From Epiperipatus broadwayi (Eukaryota; Onychophora; Udeonychophora; Euonychophora; Peripatidae), in contig JAQFVV010006272.1 of assembly GCA_028023455.1 (NCBI GenBank), positions 1,440,586-1,504,585 on the forward strand: a stretch of 64,000 bases of DNA, in the 5' to 3' direction. Made by a program: the position numbers and the translations under genes. Shown piece after piece: positions 11,564-23,427 of the stretch. The notes under the pieces are model-generated. The model saw only the letters and a program-made list of their open reading frames with translations. It was not told the DNA's origin and ran no database searches. The first letter of the stretch is position 1; the number at the start of each line of letters is the position of its first letter.

Positions 11564-11969
11564 GAGTAGGCACTAGATAAGGATTTTATGCACAAGCCTT
11601 CTAGCATCCATTGATTACTCTGGTTGGCACAGGGTGGCACTTCTGTATGAAGAGTTTTGCCTTGTTTAATAACAATTATGTGCTAGTATAAGAGATGGTG
11701 ATCATGTGAAGTATTTGTTATTAATGTCATATCATTAAAAATATGACACACTGAGATGCATTGATTTTTAATGTAGCTAAAAATAATATAATAATCTTTA
11801 GCTTAATGATTACCAATACTTGTTAACAGATTTATTTAAAGACGATGAGTGTCACTGAATACTTGTACAAACTATAAATTGAATATTGAAAAAATGTCAT
11901 GGATCATATTGAGTGCAAATTACAAATACTGTTAACAGAAATAAGATTTCAAACAATATTTTTTCTATG

Positions 11970-12765
11970 CAGAACAAGATCATCATCATTTATCAACCAT
12001 TATCAATCCACTGCAGGATGAAGGTCTCTCCAAGTTTAATCCATCTTCTCCGATCTTTAGCTTCTCTTTTCCACAACACCCCTGCACATTTTCTTATTTC
12101 ATCCATCCATCTCACATGTGGTGTCTTTCTGGGTCTTTTACAATCTCTTGGAATCCAGTTTAAAATTTCAATTGTCCATCTATTATCATTTCTTCTAGCA
12201 ATATGTCCAGCCCAACTCCATTTCAATCTTTTAATTTTTTCAATAAGGTCAGTAACACCTGTTTGTTATCTTACCCATACATTGTGTTTTCGATCTCTTC
12301 TTGTTATTCCCAACATACATCTCTCCATACTCCTTTTAGTGGTCTGAAGTCTCTGTATTGCTCTTCTATTAAGCGTCCAAGTCTCAGATCCATAAGTAAG
12401 AACTGGTAAAACACATTTGTTAAAAACCATTCTTTTCAAACACATAGGCATATTTCCTTTTAGTATCAAGTTATTTCTAACAAAAGCACTCCAACAAAGT
12501 TTAATTCTATGATTAATTTCCTCCATTATATTTCCATCTGTATTAATAATCTGACCTAGGTATTTGTAACTGTTAACTTCTTCTAATTCTTCATAATCAA
12601 TCTTTATTTTCATATTTTGAGCAAATCGATTAAACACTACTTTAGTCTTTTTAACATTTATCTTTAGTCCTACTTTTCTACTTTCATCTACTAACTCCTG
12701 CAACATTTCCTGCAGCTCTGAAGCATTATTTGCAAAAACAACTACATCATCTGCAAAATCATTAT
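11970..12765 (-). pseudogene. RTE-type non-LTR retrotransposon, 3' fragment (copy 1)
   Basis: The minus strand encodes the end of RT palm and the C-terminal region of an RTE-clade retrotransposon. A 146-codon frame (12706-12266) contains NSYKYLGQIIN, KCVLPVLTYGSETW, RRAIQRLQTT and ME(R)CMLGITRRDR, hallmarks of the region after the FADD motif. A shifted frame (12226-11993) continues with WAGHIARRNDNRWT and the terminal HVRWMDEIRK block. The FADD-encoding bases are at 12746-12757, immediately before the 5' truncation. The 3' end carries a short (ATG/ATC)n tail near 11970-11985, as in the other copies. A frameshift near 12230-12266 makes it dead. Plus-strand frames over this interval are antisense shadows. 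Confidence 0.88.
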
Positions 12766-15575
12766 ATTATAGTTATATATTTATATAAACACACATTCTA
12801 ATAAACATAATTTATATGGGACTAACTTATGGTATATTTTTTACCAGAAGATAAGTCGAAGTTGTAGACCATGAAATACCACTACCAAATAATAGAATAT
12901 TTCATCATTATAAGAGGTAATTTACGAATATCTACCACCTGCTAGGCCCACAACTTAGATTTGTATTCAAGTTAGATAACACATTATTGTTTTTTTTTTT
13001 TTTCAGATTCTAAGAAGACTTAGTAAAATTTTTAACTAAAAAATCTATAAGTAGAAAACTAATCAACTAGTATGAGTTAGTAAATAAAATTTAACTGCTT
13101 TTAGTTAGAAAATTAATCAAAAATACAAACTAATCATATTCACTACATAGTATTTGACAAGTGCAGTGATTAATACCTTCTTATTCCCAATCCCCCCATT
13201 ATATAGCCGGTCATTTAAACTGTTTTCATTATTTTACCTATTAGCTTTAAATAATAGGGTTTTTTTTACAACATTACAATTATTATTCTTATCAAGTAAG
13301 ATGTACAGATAACAAATAATGGAATAAACTTCACATAAAAGAATCAACTGTGAATTATCAATTAATCAAGATAATCTTTTGATACCTTGGAGGATGAAAC
13401 GTTGGTTTATCAAAGGCTATAAAGTCTTTTTTGTCTCCTTTTTGTTTTCTTTTATATATTGTATTCAATTCATAAGTTATTATAAGCTCCGTCATCATAG
13501 ATTCTTCATGTCATCGATTATTTTTCCATACTGATTATGATAATAGGACTATTTGTAACCAATCAAGAGTTTCATTTTCTAATTATGTGCGTTGCACCTC
13601 TGATTCCAATCATTTCTTCAATATAATTTTTAAAGCGAAAACAAACCTCATTTATATTAAAATGATTATCTCAAAGACACTAATAAAGTGCAATATTGTT
13701 TTGTTTTTAATAAACAAAATATCACGGCTAGAAAAAAATGGATAATTACAATCAGAGAATGGGCTAAAATCCTTTAAAAATAAAGTACGACATTATAAGA
13801 AACTACGTAAACAGACATGTAAGTGACACATACAAAATATTTATGATTTACTGCAGAGTTTGAAAAGACTGAATTTTTGTAACTTGGCTTTTTCTTTTAT
13901 TATACATATAATGCTCCTACAGTTTAAAGTTGCATTTATAAGATGGAAAAATTATAAAAACATTATATATATCAAATAATTATTAATATCAGTAACAATA
14001 ATTATATCACGGCAACTTTTATTTCCAAGTCATATACTATATAATGCAAAACATACCACTTTAAAGATACAATAATAGCTTCTTTTTTTAAAAAAAAAAG
14101 TAATTATAATTTTTTTAATTATTATTATTAAAATCGAAAATTAAATTATTTATACCCCCTCCCCCTAAATTTCAACAATCCTCATTTCATTAAAAAATAA
14201 GTCTAATTCTTGCTACACCATGTGGCTAGAAAAAGTATTAAAAATGACGTATGATTGATAGCTCCCATACTGCTCAACCGAGCTCCAAAGATGGATGAGG
14301 TCACTCGGATAACATTATGATCAGGGGGTAAATGCAGGAGGCTGAGCATATTAACAGGAAATAAAACATCTTTTTTTTAAATATATATATTGTCTTTTTA
14401 AATATAAAGCCTTCAGCTAGACTTTCTATGGAAACAAGAATACACATTTGACTGAAAAGGCAAAAAAGTTCGGAAGGGGGTAAGGACTATTGTGAAAAAA
14501 AAAAGCCCAGCTGTGCAAGAGATAACAATTATAGCTTCAAATTTATAACAAGAAAAAAAAAAGAGAAGTAGAGAGGGAAAATGAAGAGGCATAATGGTGA
14601 TGTACAATTAATTTTAACAACTTCAGCAGTGCAGGAATGATGTAGAATTCAAGAAGTGTGTTATTATTTATAGCTCATTGGACAGAAGGAAGGAATAAAT
14701 GTAACAAATAACACAGTTTATAAAATGGAAAAACTTCCCAAATCATATGGGATTAAAAGTAAATTGAATATAAAATGAAAAGAAAATCCCTACAATAAAT
14801 AAAAATGGCATTATAATTTTGATTTATAATAGTTGAAATGCATTTTGACTGATAAAATAAAATATTGTCTATTAAAAAAAAAAGTTCTTTTAAATAAATA
14901 TTATTTTATTATTAAATATAAGAAAATGGTAATAAAATCTGTTATTGTTTGCAGTAATAATTATATTACAGGGCAAAAATATTTCCCAAATACTTCCACT
15001 GATTTCTGCCTACTATAATAATTGACCATGAGTTGCCTGTAAAGTTTTTTTTAGCTCATCATGTCATCCTTTTTTTTTTAATTTTTGTTCTGTATCACTA
15101 TTGATCATGAATTTTATGCATGTCTTTTTAGCTTATCATGCTAAAATTTTCTTTACTTTTACATTCAATTTATAGCATTGTCTCATGTTATAATATTTTC
15201 CATTTTTATTTGTGACATTTATGTCTCTCAAGATCATTTGATTTTTATACTTTAATAACTGAATGTATGATGGTGTTTCTGACCCCATCATTTAGGCTCA
15301 TAGCCAAAGATTCTTTCATCTGCACTTTATTATACATAATTTTAAGTTCAGTTTTAAAGTGAATGTCAATGATTGTGCATTATAAAAGTATGAAAATATT
15401 ATAAGCATATCAAAAAATAAAAAAAATTAAAAATAATAATCACAAACTCCTCAAAATCAGTAAATTTCTCCAGCTGATATTTTTTTTTTTCTCAATTTCT
15501 TGCTCTTGACAGTTAATAATATATATATAATATTTTAAAATAAATTCTTTTATTATTTAAAATTTTTTTATTTAA
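12766..15575. other. AT-rich DNA, no gene seen
   Basis: No coding tract or known repeat is recognised. A short patch of higher G+C at about 14240-14345 has no readable product. Poly-A/T runs are frequent. Confidence 0.5.
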
Positions 15576-15683
15576 CTTGAAATAACAGCTGGGTGTCCAG
15601 AAATTAATTAATTCAATCACTACATTTTACAACAAGTGATTGATTTCATTATTTTCTGGACATCCTGCAACTTTTATTTCAAA
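15576..15683. mobile_element. Small foldback/MITE-like element
   Basis: An imperfect palindrome of about 108 bp: CTTGAAATAA..GGGTGTCCAGAAA on the left is mirrored by TTTTCTGGACATCC..TATTTCAA on the right, with an inner AATCACT/AGTGATT pair around a short loop. The GGGTGTCCAGAAA terminus resembles Tc1/mariner-type ends. It is non-coding. The palindrome is certain; the class is a guess. Confidence 0.55.
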
Positions 15684-18600
15684 CCAAATAAGTAACCCCA
15701 ATTATGATTGAAGACAAATCATTATTATTTTTTTGTTTTTTTAATACACAGTAAATAAAAGTGTTCATTATTGAATATTATATATATTATTTTAATTTTT
15801 TAGTGTTTAGATACTTTTTCTAATTATTTCTATTTAAAAAAATTTTTTTCATAATATCAGTAACATTTGTAAAGGAAATTCATGACACATTAAAATCAAT
15901 TCCAATATTATTTTACTTATGAAAAAAGTATTTGTTTTAAATTTTTTTTTTAAAATCAAGAGAAATAAAATTTCATCCAGTACAATCAATTGAAAATAAG
16001 AATTGTTTCTGTTTATATTTTAAATGACTGCTAATATTTTATAGTATAATCTTTTTTTAAAATAAAAGCTTGAACTAATATCAATACATACAAAATTTAC
16101 AAACCCTTCTACAGTAAAGAAACCAGGAAGTCAACCTAAAATATTTCATTGTCATATTATATTACTAATAATTTCTAACATATGGCAAAATTTTTGAAGA
16201 AAATACATTTAATATAAATCTACTAAATTTTGATTACAAACAAGCAAACAGAGTTTTCAAGTAAAATAAAAGCATTTAAAGTGACAAAATCTTAACTAGA
16301 TACTTGATTGAAGTGGGATGTCAGTTATTTTAATTATTTGTCATATGTTTTTCTTTGAAAAAAAATTTAATGTAAATCAGATATCTCATAATTATTCTAT
16401 CATTTCTTTCATGCAAATCTAAAGCTTCATTATAGATTTTTTCTGATATATTAATCATATATCTTTTATCATAATTCAACTTTCTGAATATATTCGTTCC
16501 ATGGTTAATTTAAATAATTTGGGAGAAGTTGGATCCTCTATTTTATCTTATTCAATTTCTTAATATCAGTTAGAACCTGAAGTAAAATTTAGTTTGAATT
16601 TTTTATAGATTTGATAAATATGCTGACATATTTTATTTATAATGATTCTGGGCTTCAAAAAGTATTTTTAGTACAAAAAAATCAATGGTCATGATTTGAA
16701 TCTACAAAAATTAAATGGATAGTGTAATGATAGCTTCGATAATTTTATGTAATGATTATGTATATGATCAATTACTAAGAACTCTCTTCTACGATCTGTC
16801 TGTTCTGGAAATTTATTTTTATCTAAAAATAAAATAATTTTATTCAGAATTATTTATTAAATATTTTATAATTGTTGCAGATCAAACTATGCATTTACAG
16901 AATATTACATAGCAATGAAGATGGTAAGGTTGTAAATCACAAATTTTTAATCATATAATTGCTTTAAAATATAATAGTATTTTTCAATATTTATATTTAT
17001 CATTTTGATTTGATATAAGCTTTTATTGTTGTTTTTTGGCTTATTTTTTTTAATCTACTTCATTGCATATTAAATTTTTTTGTAATGAATGGTTGAGAAT
17101 TAACCACTGAATAATTTTGATCCACTATATTATATTCATTGGAAAGCTATATGGTAATACATGGAGCTATGATCATTTTAAGAATAATGTATATTAAAAT
17201 ATGAGATATGTCAATGTAATCTCTCAAGCATTGATCTATTGTTGAAAATTACCAATTAACCCCTTCTTTTAAAAAAATAAAACTATCTTTAAAGTAAATA
17301 ATGATTAAACTTTTATTTAATGATTCTTGTGATTATTATGTCATTTCCAAATGAAGATGAAATGGGAGTGGCATTGGAAGAATTAGGCCTTGCACTGAAG
17401 ATCTCATTTGATAGTTCATTTAGCAATTAGTTGTAGCCACTAGTAAAAAAAAAAGATAGACAATTAAATTCATAAACCTAATAAATTAGGAAATAACATT
17501 ATAGCAAACTGATAAAAAAAAGCAACTAAACCGTTTTGATTTTAGTGCTATTCCATTATTACTCTTATACTATATGAAGATGTAATTTTGAAAATTATTT
17601 AACACAAATCTATAATAAAAAAAAAAGAAGAGCAACACACATATAAATATCTGCATGTTTCTAAAAATATTTGTATAATTACAATGGAGGTTATTAACTG
17701 GGAATAAGAATTGAGAGTAATGGAAGACTGATTGGATTTTATAGAGAAAATAACATGATACTAATAAATATATGATCTGAAAATCATATGATTTACACAA
17801 AGAAATTTCCAGCTGACAGTATGTTCGAATAAAACTTTTTAAATTCGAAATGGATTAAGAAATAATATTTAGAGAACATTTGCACATCCTTGAGCTTATA
17901 TAAATTTGGAAACAGAATTATATTTTAAAAAAAATAAATTGAAATAAGAAAAATATGGAAAACTGATAATAAATGGCATTAGAAAAAAATAATTCAAACT
18001 AATTAATAAATACAAATAAAAACAATTTTTTATGTAAACATGGCAGCTTATAAGAACAAAAGTCATGGACTAATAATAAACAAAATGATAGAATATAAAA
18101 AAAACATTCCATAGAAGATATAAGTGTGTAAAAAAAAAGGCTAAGCAAAAAATTGTAATGTCGTCAAATAGATGAAATTAGAAATGAGTTGTTAAAAAAA
18201 AATGTAGGCAAAAAAATAATTAGAAAAGATAAGTTTTATGTAATGTACAGTAAAATAAAGCAATTTTAAAAGAAAAAATAAAGATCTTCACATACTACTC
18301 TGTCAAATTTTTAACCTCTTTTAATTCTAAACTGTATCAAGTTTGAAATTTTTTCATGGTAAACAGATTGAGGATTTTCCTTTCAAGTAGATAATCCATA
18401 GGAAGCCATCAAGTTGTAGTTAGAAATGTAAATCTGATTATACTTAGCAATGAGAAAAAATCCCAATTAATAGGGTTAGATACAAAAGCATTATAGCACC
18501 AATTTAAAAAATAAGCAATTGCAATGAGATAAAGTCTTCACTACTGTTGAGAAGATGCTATTCTCATATGGGTGATAAACCTTGGTTTCCTTCTATTCAT

Positions 18601-19019
18601 TTTATAGGAAAAACGAGGTTACAGAAATTAAGAAGTAACTGAAACTAAAAATGTTAAATTATTAGTTTAAAAAAAGATGTAATGCAATAATAACACACAC
18701 ACACACACACACACATAAATATATTATAGCACTACATTGCGTAATAATAAAAGATAAAATTTTAAAAGTTTTAACTGATATAAAAATTAGAGGTGTACAA
18801 AACCTGATGAGATTCCAGTTGAATTATTAAAGATAATATAAAAAAGAAATATGAGAAAACCTCTTTATGTATATAGTGTAATTTATGATTCAGGTGATTG
18901 ATCAATACATTTCTTTTCAACAATTATAATTCCATTAGGCTAAAAAAAATAAACATATATATATATATAATTCAGTAAAATACTTAAACTTTATAATAAA
19001 TACCTTAACAACACATGCA
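15684..19019. other. AT-rich DNA, no gene seen
   Basis: No gene or element is recognised. A (CA)n microsatellite is at 18692-18714. A 40-codon plus-strand frame ending near 17431 has protein-like composition but nothing to support it. Confidence 0.5.
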
Positions 19020-19548
19020 GTTAATGAGGTGACAAGGGTTTGGAATTTAACTGCTTTGGATCATTAAGCGGGTGACCCACACATCTTTTTTGATCAGTCA
19101 AAATGTTGCTTTCTTTCTTTACTGACATAAAAACTATAAGTATGATGTCAACCAAAATATGGGCATTTGATAGATCTCTGATGTAGCTTTCTAAAGATGG
19201 CTGTTGCGAAAAAATCCAATGAAATTTGGATTTTTAAAGAATTTTTTTATTAAGCAGTGCATTTAATTTTTTTTGGTTTTTGATCAATTTTGTTATTTTC
19301 ATAAAGCAATAGACAAAAAATACGTATTGGCCTTCAAATACACTTGTATTAAAATAAAAGCACTCTTGATTCATAAACAAGGCCTTCAATGGAACTTAAA
19401 CGTAATCAGAACATCAGGCTTGTAAGTACAAAAAAAAATTTTTTTCTTAATTATGTGAAAAAACAATTAATTTTTATTAATTTTAGTTTGTAGTCGGTGT
19501 GTGTCTAAATAAATTATATATTTATTTATGCTCATATAGAATTCATAT

Positions 19549-19885
19549 CTACAGTAATTTTCTAAATTCTAATCCATTTATTTTATAAAAATAAACTTAT
19601 TTTATAAAAATAATGATTCGCAAAAAGTTTAATAATTTATTATTTATTGTTATGTTTATATGGTGTGTTTGCGTTTGCAAGTAATGATTTACAAAACTAA
19701 TAATCAAATGTACCAAAATCTACCGTAATCTTTTCTAAGTTCTAATCCACTTATTTGATAAAAATAGACTTATTTTATAAAAATAATGATTCTCAAAAAG
19801 GTTAATAATTTATTATTTATTATTATGTTTACATGGTGTGTTTGTGTTTACAAGAAATGATTTACAAAACTAGTAATCAAATGTA
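19549..19885. repeat. 171-bp tandem duplication
   Basis: The segment starting CTACAGTAATTTTCTAA at 19549 is repeated from 19720 (CTACCGTAATCTTTTCTAA) with scattered substitutions, through the shared ending TAATCAAATGTA. It occurs within dispersed-repeat copy 1 and not in the same form in copy 3. Confidence 0.85.
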
Positions 19886-20070
19886 AATAAAGATTGCTTA
19901 TGCAGGCAAATAATAAAATTCTGATTCTTGCCTATGCCTTGATACTCATGCTTTGGAGTCAGACTGGTTTTGCAATATGTTTTATCATATTATTTTCAAG
20001 TCTATAGCTAACAAATGGACTATATGCAAATAAATTATATCTATGTGATACAATAAATATAACAAGATAG

Positions 20071-20154
20071 CATTACTGGTGTGCATAAAGAATATAAACA
20101 TCACTGGTGTGCATAAAGAATATAAACATCACTGATGTACCCAAAAAATATAAA
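20071..20154. repeat. 28-bp minisatellite, three units
   Basis: Units at 20071-20098, 20099-20126 and 20127-20154 share CAT(C/T)ACTG.TGT.C..A. The first two are nearly identical; the third is diverged. Copy 3 of the dispersed family has one equivalent unit near 59093. Confidence 0.85.
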
Positions 20155-20869
20155 ATGAAGAAATGAAACTCATTTTATCAGTGATACAGTCAGTAGCCTA
20201 CAATTTCTAGTTTTAGATAGACAAGAAGCTGATTTCTATGATGACAAATGGATATCTATCTTCTGGAAATGATTTGTTTTGTATCTTTTATTAGGATGAA
20301 TCTTTTTCTTATAGATGCCTTTGGCATTTGGTAACTTTTGGGGTACAAGATAAAAATGAAGAATTCTTATGTGAATAGTTTTGGAGTTTCTGAAGCTAAG
20401 CATTATCTCAGGTAAGACATAAAATATATATGGTTTGAAAGATAATTTTGTGAGGAATACAAGGAAATTATAACTGAAGGTACAATTTAAACTTAGTTTA
20501 TTATGAATTAGAAATTATGAACAAACAATAAAGTAATAATTATTTCGGATGTTCAAATTTCTTTTTTCCTTACTTTTTAAATGGTTATCACTATTTGTCT
20601 TAGGCTTATTGTTTTCCTTAGTTTTTCTAGTTTCTATTAATGTATTTTTTTTGCTATAACATAATTGAAACTGAAGTTATTGTGAAAATTGTGTCACAGG
20701 CCAGTTTTTAAAAAAATTCAATATGGCGTCCTAGACCCAAGTTAAAGACATTTTTAGTAGTTTAAATATGTAAAAATATTTTTTCAGCAGAATTAGATAT
20801 GTTACTAGATTACAAGAACTTTAGCTGTAGAAAAAAATAGAGGGCACAAAAAACAAATGAAATGGTAAC

Positions 20870-21100
20870 AATTATTGCTGAGAAATATAAAGAAAAAAAT
20901 GATTAATATTTACTTTAATATTCAAAAAGCATTTGATATAGTGAAAAAAAAAAGTTAATACTTTGTTTAACATCTAAAACACATTTGATATAGTGAATTG
21001 TTGAATAAAGTGAAAATGACAGATATATACCAAATTTGAAGATATTAAAAAATTTGTATTTAAATTAGATATTTGTAAGACTAATGATCTTTTTGTTTTG
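20870..21100 (+). pseudogene. Possible decayed LINE RT fragment
   Basis: Two nearby plus-strand readings, NIYFNIQKAFDIV (about 20904-20943) and a second TFDIV (about 20977-20992), resemble RT domain A (x-KAFDTV-x) of non-LTR retrotransposons, with LLNKVKMTDIYQI following in another frame. A 48-bp local duplication (20911 and 20959) explains the doubled motif. Frames are broken throughout. The match rests on a short motif. Confidence 0.3.
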
Positions 21101-21479
21101 TTTAATATGAATTATGATGAGATATGAGTTTTGTTAAAATAAAATATAGAAACACTTACTTAGGAAAGAATGATCAATAAATAGATTATGTGTTAAAAGA
21201 TAGTTTTCTAAAACTATAATAGAGACAAACTCAGAAAATCACAATCTTGTTGATTGACACAAAACATAGAATAATTAAGGATAATGTGATTCTCATAATT
21301 TAGAGGAAAATTAGTGTATAAATAAAATATTTAGATTGATTAATGAGGAGCAAGACAGGGTGGACAGGAACATAAGATCAGTTGGTGGAGATTCATAAAG
21401 ACAGAGATGAATGTCATCTTAATAACAATATTAGACATTTATATTAGTTATAGACATTTATATTAGTTATCATATTAAA

Positions 21480-22250
21480 AATATAAAAATAACAATAAAA
21501 AATAAATAACGAATATGGAAGACAGAATCCAAAAATTGGGAAAGAGGAAGATTCAGATATGGTAGATGAAAATATAGAAATAACCTCATTTGAACCTATA
21601 ACAATCGAAGCTTACTGAAATGGGGGAAAAAAATAATTCCAGTATGCCAATGGAATTTAGAGATCTCATGCAAATAATACTAAAACTTAAAAAGAGTCAA
21701 AAACAAGATCAAATAAAAAATATAAAGGCTTGAGAAGAAAGCAGAGAGACTCAAATAAAAACAGACAAAATTATGAAGAAAGTACACAGGATCATATAGA
21801 AAATAGACAGGCTTGAGAAGAACATAGACTGGTTCAAAAAGTATATAGAAATTAACTAATTAAAAATATTTTTTGGAAATTTGTTTTATACAAAAGCAGA
21901 GATGAAACAGATCATTGAAGAGATTAAGTAGAATTTGATAATGGTCAAACAAGAATTATAAATAAAGCAAGAATATATAGATGCCCAAAAAATATAACAA
22001 ATGTAAAACAGGATCTTGCAAAGACTCAGCAAGAAGTTGGAAAGGAATAAAACAACAGATGAGCACAAACTTGGAGTGAATAAAAAATAGGTAAACAGAA
22101 ATGGAACTAATGATTGAAGGCTTAAAAAACAGATCCAAGTTCAAGAAAATCAGGAAGAAACTTTAGTTCAAAAAGTTCAGCAAATGAAAAAAACATTAAT
22201 AGAAATTGAAAAATGTGTTATATAGAACTTAATTAGTGTAAACCAACATC
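21480..22250 (+). pseudogene. Decayed coiled-coil reading frame, retroelement gag/ORF1-like
   Basis: The plus strand reads as a Lys/Glu/Gln-rich heptad-like protein interrupted by many stops: MPMEFRDLMQIILKLKKSQ near 21640, then KIMKKVHRII.KIDRLEKNIDW, AEMKQIIEEIK, RLSKKLERNK and EETLVQKVQQMKKTLIEIEK up to about 22220. Composition and heptad spacing indicate a long coiled coil. Such segments occur in the first ORF of LINEs and in gag-like proteins of LTR elements. It lies between two direct copies of the dispersed repeat. No zinc knuckle is visible. The product class is uncertain; decay is clear. Confidence 0.4.
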
Positions 22251-22985
22251 TTATGAATTAAGTTAAAGAGTTGAGTGGTTATAGCATGTCAGACATTTGC
22301 AGTAGCTGATTTGTTGAAATTTTGTTTGCTTTTTAAAATTGCAAGTAAAAACCATACGCATGACTTCAACAGAAATCCCTGCATTAGTTGCTGCTTAAAT
22401 GTCTCTTTCAAATGGCATATCACAAGTTAAAATCTGATAAAATTTGAATTTTTTATTAATAGGTGCATTTAATTGTTTTCTTTTCTGGTCAGTTTATTAG
22501 ATCACACAAAGACGACAAAGACAGAATTGCTTTATCGGCCAGACTTGTGACTAAAATGGATTAAAAATACTCTGATGATTCACTTTTCAAGGCCTTCAAC
22601 ATGATAAAAATGTAATCATGGAATATCGGTGATAAGTATTCGATTTTAATTTTTAAATTATTTGAATAGTATTTTAATCTTTTTTTAATTATTTGATAAA
22701 TGGTATAATTTATTAATGTGTTTGCATTTGTATTGGTATGTCTGTGTAGTATATAAATTATATAATATTAAATCATTTATGCTCTGTATTATACAGTATA
22801 TAAGTTTGTATTCAAATATAACAAGTTTTTTATGTACAATGTAAATTTGGATCTCTGATCTAAATTTGAGTCAACCTTATTTTATAGACATGATTCTCAA
22901 AAGATTTAATAATTTATTAATTGAAATAAGCCTATAATTATCTGAATCAGATGTACTCCCCCTTCTTATAAATTGGTATAATCTT
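22250..22985 (+). repeat. Dispersed repeat family, copy 2
   Basis: Diverged similarity to 19080-19900 and 58000-58640 runs through GCAAGTAAAAACCATACGCA, TTTATTAATAGGTGCATTTAATT, TTTATCGGCCAGA and CAAGGCCTTCAA. It ends where the RTE copy 2 tail begins at about 22990, so the RTE insertion or a deletion probably truncated it. Confidence 0.6.
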
Positions 22986-23427
22986 AGCTATGTTAAATTA
23001 CCATCATTGTCAACTATTATCAATCCACTGCAGGATGAATGTCTCTCAAAGTTCAATCCATCTTCTCCAATCTCTAGCCTCTCTTCTCATCACTCCTGCA
23101 TTCTTTCTTATTTCTTTTATCCACATCACATGTGCTCTGTTTTGGGTCTTTTACAATCTCTTGGAATCCAGTTTAAGATTTCAAATGTCCATCTATTATC
23201 ATCTCTTATTGCAATGTGTCCAGCCGATGCCATTTCAGTCTTCTAATTCTTTCAATGATGTCAATAACACCTATTTGTTTTTTCACCCATATATGGCATT
23301 TTTAATATTTTCTTGTTACTCATAACCTGCATCTCTCCATACTTCTTTGAGTGGTCTAAAGTCTCTTTATTGCTCTTCTATTAAGTGTCCACAAAATCAA
23401 TAACACCTATTTGTTTTTACCCACATA

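Larger units (their letters stand above)
10440..11720. mobile_element. Hammerhead-bearing tandem repeat, inverted pair of partial dimers
   Basis: The left half (about 10440-11160, minus orientation) contains two head-to-tail copies of a ~450-bp monomer; equivalent points such as the CTGATGA core recur at 10588-10594 and 11040-11046. The right half (about 11170-11720, plus orientation) contains more than one monomer of the same sequence; the landmark GGCACAGGG recurs about 440 bp apart, near 11185 and 11625. The halves face away from a junction near 11165. Each complete monomer includes a hammerhead-like core. No protein is encoded. Tandem monomers with type I hammerheads are the defining architecture of animal retrozymes; assignment to that class is inference. 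Confidence 0.7.
19020..20230 (+). repeat. Dispersed repeat family, copy 1
   Basis: This shares extended, diverged similarity with 22250-22985 and 57985-59150: landmarks include AGGCCTTCAA.., TGCCTATGCCTT, GCAAATAAATT.TATCT and CAATAAATATAACAAGATAGCA, ending in TAGCCTACAATTTCT. This copy contains an internal 171-bp tandem duplication and a 28-bp minisatellite. The three occurrences are in the same orientation. Copies 1 and 2 flank decayed coding DNA, so they could be old LTRs; alternatively they are part of a LINE, since copy 3 runs into a zf-RVT frame. Confidence 0.6.

Noticed and set aside
11913-12409. Plus-strand open frames of 144 and 68 codons
   Set aside because: They are antisense to the minus-strand RTE copy 1, whose protein motifs are unmistakable.
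17311-17431. 40-codon plus frame with acidic, protein-like text (EDEMGVALEELGLALK)
   Set aside because: Too short, with no convincing splice sites, promoter or recognised family; kept only as a note.
22990-23325. Plus-strand open frames of 111 and 79 codons
   Set aside because: They are antisense shadows of RTE copy 2.
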